Shown piece after piece: positions 61,349 to 64,000 of a stretch of 64,000 bases of DNA. The stretch covers positions 62,001-126,000 of the forward strand of contig CAVRSD010000001.1 of the NCBI GenBank assembly GCA_963723765.1, in the 5' to 3' direction. This DNA comes from DATBAX01 sp963723765 (GTDB taxonomy: Bacteria; Acidobacteriota; Terriglobia; Terriglobales; Acidobacteriaceae). Position 1 is the first letter of the stretch. The number at the start of each line of letters is the position of its first letter. The notes under the pieces are model-generated. The model was not told the DNA's origin. It saw only the letters and a program-made list of their open reading frames with translations, and did not search any database. A program made the position numbers and the translations under genes.

Positions 61349-62289
61349 ACCCCCTTGCTTCCATCTTCGGAGCTGGTGTTCAGCTTAAGAACACTCTTTA
61401 TGATCGAGGCACATTCCGTTCCCAAACACTTCAGGGGCCGGTCATTAGCGTTGGCAATCTGTCGGTTGGCGGTTCCGGAAAAACGCCTTTCGTCCTGACC
61501 CTCGGCGAGTTGCTGAAAGCTCGTAACATAAAATTCGATATTCTCTCCCGCGGCTATGGACGGCACACTCGCGGAATCGCGCTGGTTGATCCGAGCGGGA
61601 CATCCCAGGAATTTGGGGATGAGCCGTTGCTCATGGCACGGCGACTCGGTGTATCAGTCATTGTGGGCGAACACCGTTATGAAGCTGGGGTTTTTGCCGA
61701 GCGGAAATTCGGTCAGCAGTTTCACTTGCTTGATGACGGTTTCCAGCATCGAGCTTTAGCGCGCGATTTCGATATCGTGCTACTCAATGCCGAGGATCCC
61801 CACGATCACCTTTTGCCGGCTGGACGACTCCGCGAACCACTTGCTTCCCTGCGCCGCGCCGATGCCATCGTGCTTACCAACGACACATCGCAGGAATCTT
61901 TTCCCTTAGACGGCAAACTGGTATGGCAGGTGCGGCGTGGAATCCTGCCCAGCAACGTTCCTCCCCGGCCAGTGGTATTTTGCGGCATTGCGCGGCCACA
62001 CAATTTTGTGTCTCAGTTGCGTGCGGCTGAGATAGAACCAGTCGCGGAAAAGTTCTATCGCGACCATCACGCTTACACCGAACACGACATACGCGAACTT
62101 CTGGAAATACGCCAGCGGAGCGGTGCCGGTGGGTTCGTAACCACCGAAAAAGATGCCATCAATCTCGGACCACAAACCTCCGCTCTCGATCCGCTGTCCG
62201 TAGTTCCGGTGCAGATGAAACTGGTAAATCCAGCTAACGCTATGGATACTATGTTGTCCATGATTGCAGAGCGAAAGCGTCCGGCATGA
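61345..62289 (+). CDS. lpxK: Tetraacyldisaccharide 4'-kinase
   Basis: 314 residues. LpxK phosphorylates the 4' position of the lipid A precursor. The P-loop region reads VISVGNLSVGGSGKTPFVLT, then ILSRGYGRHTRG, EFGDEPLLMARR, VGEHRY, FHLLDDGFQHRAL and the DIVLLNAEDP segment. Near the end TTEKDAINLG is typical. Translationally coupled to waaA (ATGA). Together with lpxC at 14452 it shows a complete late lipid A route. Membrane association is expected through an N-terminal hydrophobic stretch. Confidence 0.95.
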   Translation: MNPLASIFGAGVQLKNTLYDRGTFRSQTLQGPVISVGNLSVGGSGKTPFVLTLGELLKARNIKFDILSRGYGRHTRGIALVDPSGTSQEFGDEPLLMARRLGVSVIVGEHRYEAGVFAERKFGQQFHLLDDGFQHRALARDFDIVLLNAEDPHDHLLPAGRLREPLASLRRADAIVLTNDTSQESFPLDGKLVWQVRRGILPSNVPPRPVVFCGIARPHNFVSQLRAAEIEPVAEKFYRDHHAYTEHDIRELLEIRQRSGAGGFVTTEKDAINLGPQTSALDPLSVVPVQMKLVNPANAMDTMLSMIAERKRPA

Positions 62290-62314
62290 GAAAATCTTTC
62301 TGGGTCAAATTCCG

Positions 62315-63346
62315 ATGAGCAAGCATCCCAAAGAAACCGGGAGACTCCGAAAAATTGTGGAGTCATTTCCCAATGTCACCATTACCGTGATCGGTGATCT
62401 GGTGGCCGATGAGTTTGTGTTTGGCGAAATATCGCGCGTCTCCCGTGAAGCTCCCGTGCTGATTCTGAAGCATCGCGAACGCACTGTGGTGCCGGGCGGC
62501 GGCGCCAATGCCATCAACAATCTTGCTGACTTAGGGGTGAATGTACTGCCCGTCGGCGTAGTCGGTGACGACGAGCCCGGACGTTTATTGCTGAGGGGCT
62601 TTCGCCATAAGCACATTCCCGTCAGTGGCGTGCTCAAGGACAAAAGTTATACGACGGTGACCAAGACCCGCATTTTGGCGGGCATGACGCACACTTCACG
62701 TCAACAAGTCGTGCGTATCGATCGCGAACCGGAAACCGAACCAAACCGGCACTTGAAGCGTGAGCTGGTTTTGGCCACTCGTGAGTATGCACGCGCATCG
62801 GATGCGCTGCTGATTTCCGATTACGGTTATGGTGCGGCCACTCCCGCGATATTAAATGCCATCCGCGAACGGGGGCGTGTTGACCGCATACCTATCGTCC
62901 TCGATTCGCGATACCGCATGTTGCAATTCTCGGGTGTCACGGCGGCCACCCCGAATGAACCGGAAGTCGAACAGGCGTTGGGAGTAAAAATCGGCCATGA
63001 CTGGTCGCGGTTGTGTACCGCAGGTGAGCAAGTCATGTCTGAAATGAAATTGCAGTCGCTGGTTATTACTCGCGGACGCGACGGCATGGTGGCATTTTCC
63101 GGAAAACACAAGCCCATCGACATTCCGATTTTCGGCTCGGACCAGGTCGCCGACGTGACCGGAGCGGGTGATACAGTCATCGCTGCGTTCACCGCGGCTT
63201 TGGCGGCTGGGGCCACTACCGAGGAAGCGGCCATGCTGGCGAATTATGCCGGTGGCATCGTCGTTATGAAGCGCGGCACGGCGACCGTCACCCAGGCCGA
63301 GATGCTGCATGCTGTAGAACAAGCACCGGTAACCCGATCTCATTGA
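62315..63346 (+). CDS. hldA: D-glycero-beta-D-manno-heptose-7-phosphate kinase
   Basis: 343 residues from ATG 62315 (upstream frame to 62264 not conserved, and it overlaps lpxK). PfkB-type kinase domain of the RfaE1 type: VIGDLVADEFVFGEISRVS, REAPVLILKHRERTVVPGGGANA, KTRILAGMTHTSRQQVVRID, ATPNEPEVEQALG and the C-terminal DVTGAGDTVIAAFTAAL with the catalytic base. It phosphorylates heptose 7-phosphate at C1. The adenylyltransferase half is a separate gene next door, the split form of E. coli HldE. The gene follows lpxK by 25 bp. Confidence 0.94.
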   Translation: MSKHPKETGRLRKIVESFPNVTITVIGDLVADEFVFGEISRVSREAPVLILKHRERTVVPGGGANAINNLADLGVNVLPVGVVGDDEPGRLLLRGFRHKHIPVSGVLKDKSYTTVTKTRILAGMTHTSRQQVVRIDREPETEPNRHLKRELVLATREYARASDALLISDYGYGAATPAILNAIRERGRVDRIPIVLDSRYRMLQFSGVTAATPNEPEVEQALGVKIGHDWSRLCTAGEQVMSEMKLQSLVITRGRDGMVAFSGKHKPIDIPIFGSDQVADVTGAGDTVIAAFTAALAAGATTEEAAMLANYAGGIVVMKRGTATVTQAEMLHAVEQAPVTRSH

Positions 63347-63359
63347 GTGTCGACCCCAA

Positions 63360-63845
63360 TTGAGTAATGAAAAGATCCTAAGTCGCGAAGAACTGCAGCG
63401 GCGCGTTGCCGAGTGGCGCAGCAAACGCGAAGCCGTCACTCTCGCCAATGGTTGCTTTGATCTGCTGCACGTCGGCCATGTGCGCTATTTGCATGCGGCG
63501 AAAGAATTGGGCGGACGGTTGGTCGTTGCCGTCAATGCCGATGCATCGGTGCGCGCGCTGAAAGGCGAAGGCCGTCCGTTGATTCCCGCCGAAGAGCGAG
63601 CAGAGATTCTGGCGGCACTCGAGGATGTAGACGCGGTGGTCATCTTCTCGGAGAAAGACGTGCGTGCGCTCATTCGCGAAATCCGTCCCGATGTTCAAGC
63701 CAAGGGTACGGACTACAGCGCTGACAGCGTCCCCGAGCGCGATGTGGTCATCGAGTGCGGTGGGCGCGTGGAGATCGTGGGTGACCCCAAAGATCATTCC
63801 GCCACCGCAATGATTCGCACGAAGCTGCAACCTCGGGATTTGTAA
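63360..63845 (+). CDS. hldC: D-glycero-beta-D-manno-heptose 1-phosphate adenylyltransferase
   Basis: 161 residues from TTG 63360 (SNEKILSREELQRRV). Nucleotidyltransferase motif ANGCFDLLHVGHVRYLHAA (HxGH type), NADASVRALKGEGRPLIP, AEERAEILAALEDVD and the KGTDYSADSVPERD stretch. It makes ADP-heptose from heptose 1-phosphate and ATP. It corresponds to the C-terminal half of HldE/RfaE and follows hldA by 13 bp, so both steps are co-expressed. Adjacent heptosyltransferase gene uses the product. Confidence 0.94.
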   Translation: MSNEKILSREELQRRVAEWRSKREAVTLANGCFDLLHVGHVRYLHAAKELGGRLVVAVNADASVRALKGEGRPLIPAEERAEILAALEDVDAVVIFSEKDVRALIREIRPDVQAKGTDYSADSVPERDVVIECGGRVEIVGDPKDHSATAMIRTKLQPRDL

Positions 63846-63847
63846 GC

Positions 63848-64000
63848 GTGCCGATGCCAGCAACAACTGCTGCCGCGACCAACACTCCAGCCAAGCTCCA
63901 GCGATTGCTCATCGTGCGACTCGGCGCCATGGGAGACATTGTCCATACTTTGCCCGCGGCGGCCGCACTGCGAGCCGCTTTCCCCGAGGCAACGATCGGG
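63848..64000 (+). CDS. Heptosyltransferase (glycosyltransferase family 9), 5' end only
   Basis: The first 51 codons to the window edge from GTG 63848, or 49 from ATG 63854. After a low-complexity start (PATTAAATNTPAKLQ) the family opening appears: RLLIVRLGAMGDIVHTLP and AAAALRAAFPEATIG. GT9 enzymes transfer ADP-heptose to Kdo or to the previous heptose in LPS core synthesis. WaaC or WaaF cannot be distinguished from this piece. It begins 2 bp after hldC, clearly the same operon. Confidence 0.85.
   Translation, partial: MPMPATTAAATNTPAKLQRLLIVRLGAMGDIVHTLPAAAALRAAFPEATIG

Noticed and set aside
1..64000. tRNA and rRNA genes
   Set aside because: No cloverleaf-like or rRNA-like sequence noticed while reading both strands; a covariance-model search was not possible.

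Overview
The window looks like chromosomal DNA of a Gram-negative acidobacterium (Acidobacteriota, probably Terriglobia/Koribacter-like). The basis is: a secreted protein of the acidobacterial VWFA-related type (47631-48632); several secreted TPR and amidohydrolase proteins typical of that phylum; lipid A, Kdo and heptose genes that imply an LPS outer membrane; and moderately high GC. The affiliation is inferred from gene content, not from a marker-gene search. I see no rRNA, tRNA, CRISPR, prophage or insertion sequence; most of the window is ordinary housekeeping and signalling DNA.

Layout. 1-4381 (minus): glutaminyl-tRNA synthetase followed by an alpha-glucan phosphorylase that carries an N-terminal GAF sensor domain and runs off the left edge. 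4434-6654: two divergent membrane proteins that both begin with a zinc ribbon, one of them a rhomboid protease with TPRs. 6684-12508: a hybrid histidine kinase divergent from a 1140-residue GAF/GGDEF/HD-GYP protein. 12685-18546: an SDR, lpxC, a REC-PilZ protein, folK, a Cys-rich protein and an HU protein with a clear terminator. 18755-21905: an operon of RidA and two secreted amidohydrolases. 22188-25262: a conserved unknown, rsmD, an M50 protease with CBS domains and a small outer-membrane barrel. 25414-28323: a class V aminotransferase followed by serA (probable serine synthesis). 28488-34822: yqeY, rsmI, exbD, der and dinG. 34909-38781: a plant/fungal-type PNGase A homologue and a CocE-like hydrolase. 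38913-40788: queD-queE-queC (preQ0). 40823-43345: a secreted TPR protein and a PilT-like ATPase. 43412-49226: moeA, moaC and mog of molybdenum cofactor synthesis, interleaved with a TPR gene, a REC-DUF4388 regulator and a VWFA protein. 49382-57633: DinB-like, DedA, beta-lactamase-like, YdjM-like, lipid kinase and TPR genes. 57726-59204: gatB. 60047-64000: waaA-lpxK-hldA-hldC-heptosyltransferase, a tight LPS-core operon.

Two patterns run across the whole window. First, ten conserved genes (rhomboid, SDR, serA, aminotransferase, yqeY, der, dinG, PNGase A, queE, dinB-like) are each split by what reads as one extra base, most often a copy of its neighbour. The simplest explanation is uncorrected insertion errors in a long-read assembly, so I annotate them as single genes with a frameshift. 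Second, many intergenic gaps hold self-complementary repeats. The most striking are arrays of 7-bp units, with a different heptamer at each site but the same period, and at three of four sites an inverted array of the complementary heptamer follows. I regard this heptamer family as the most novel feature here.
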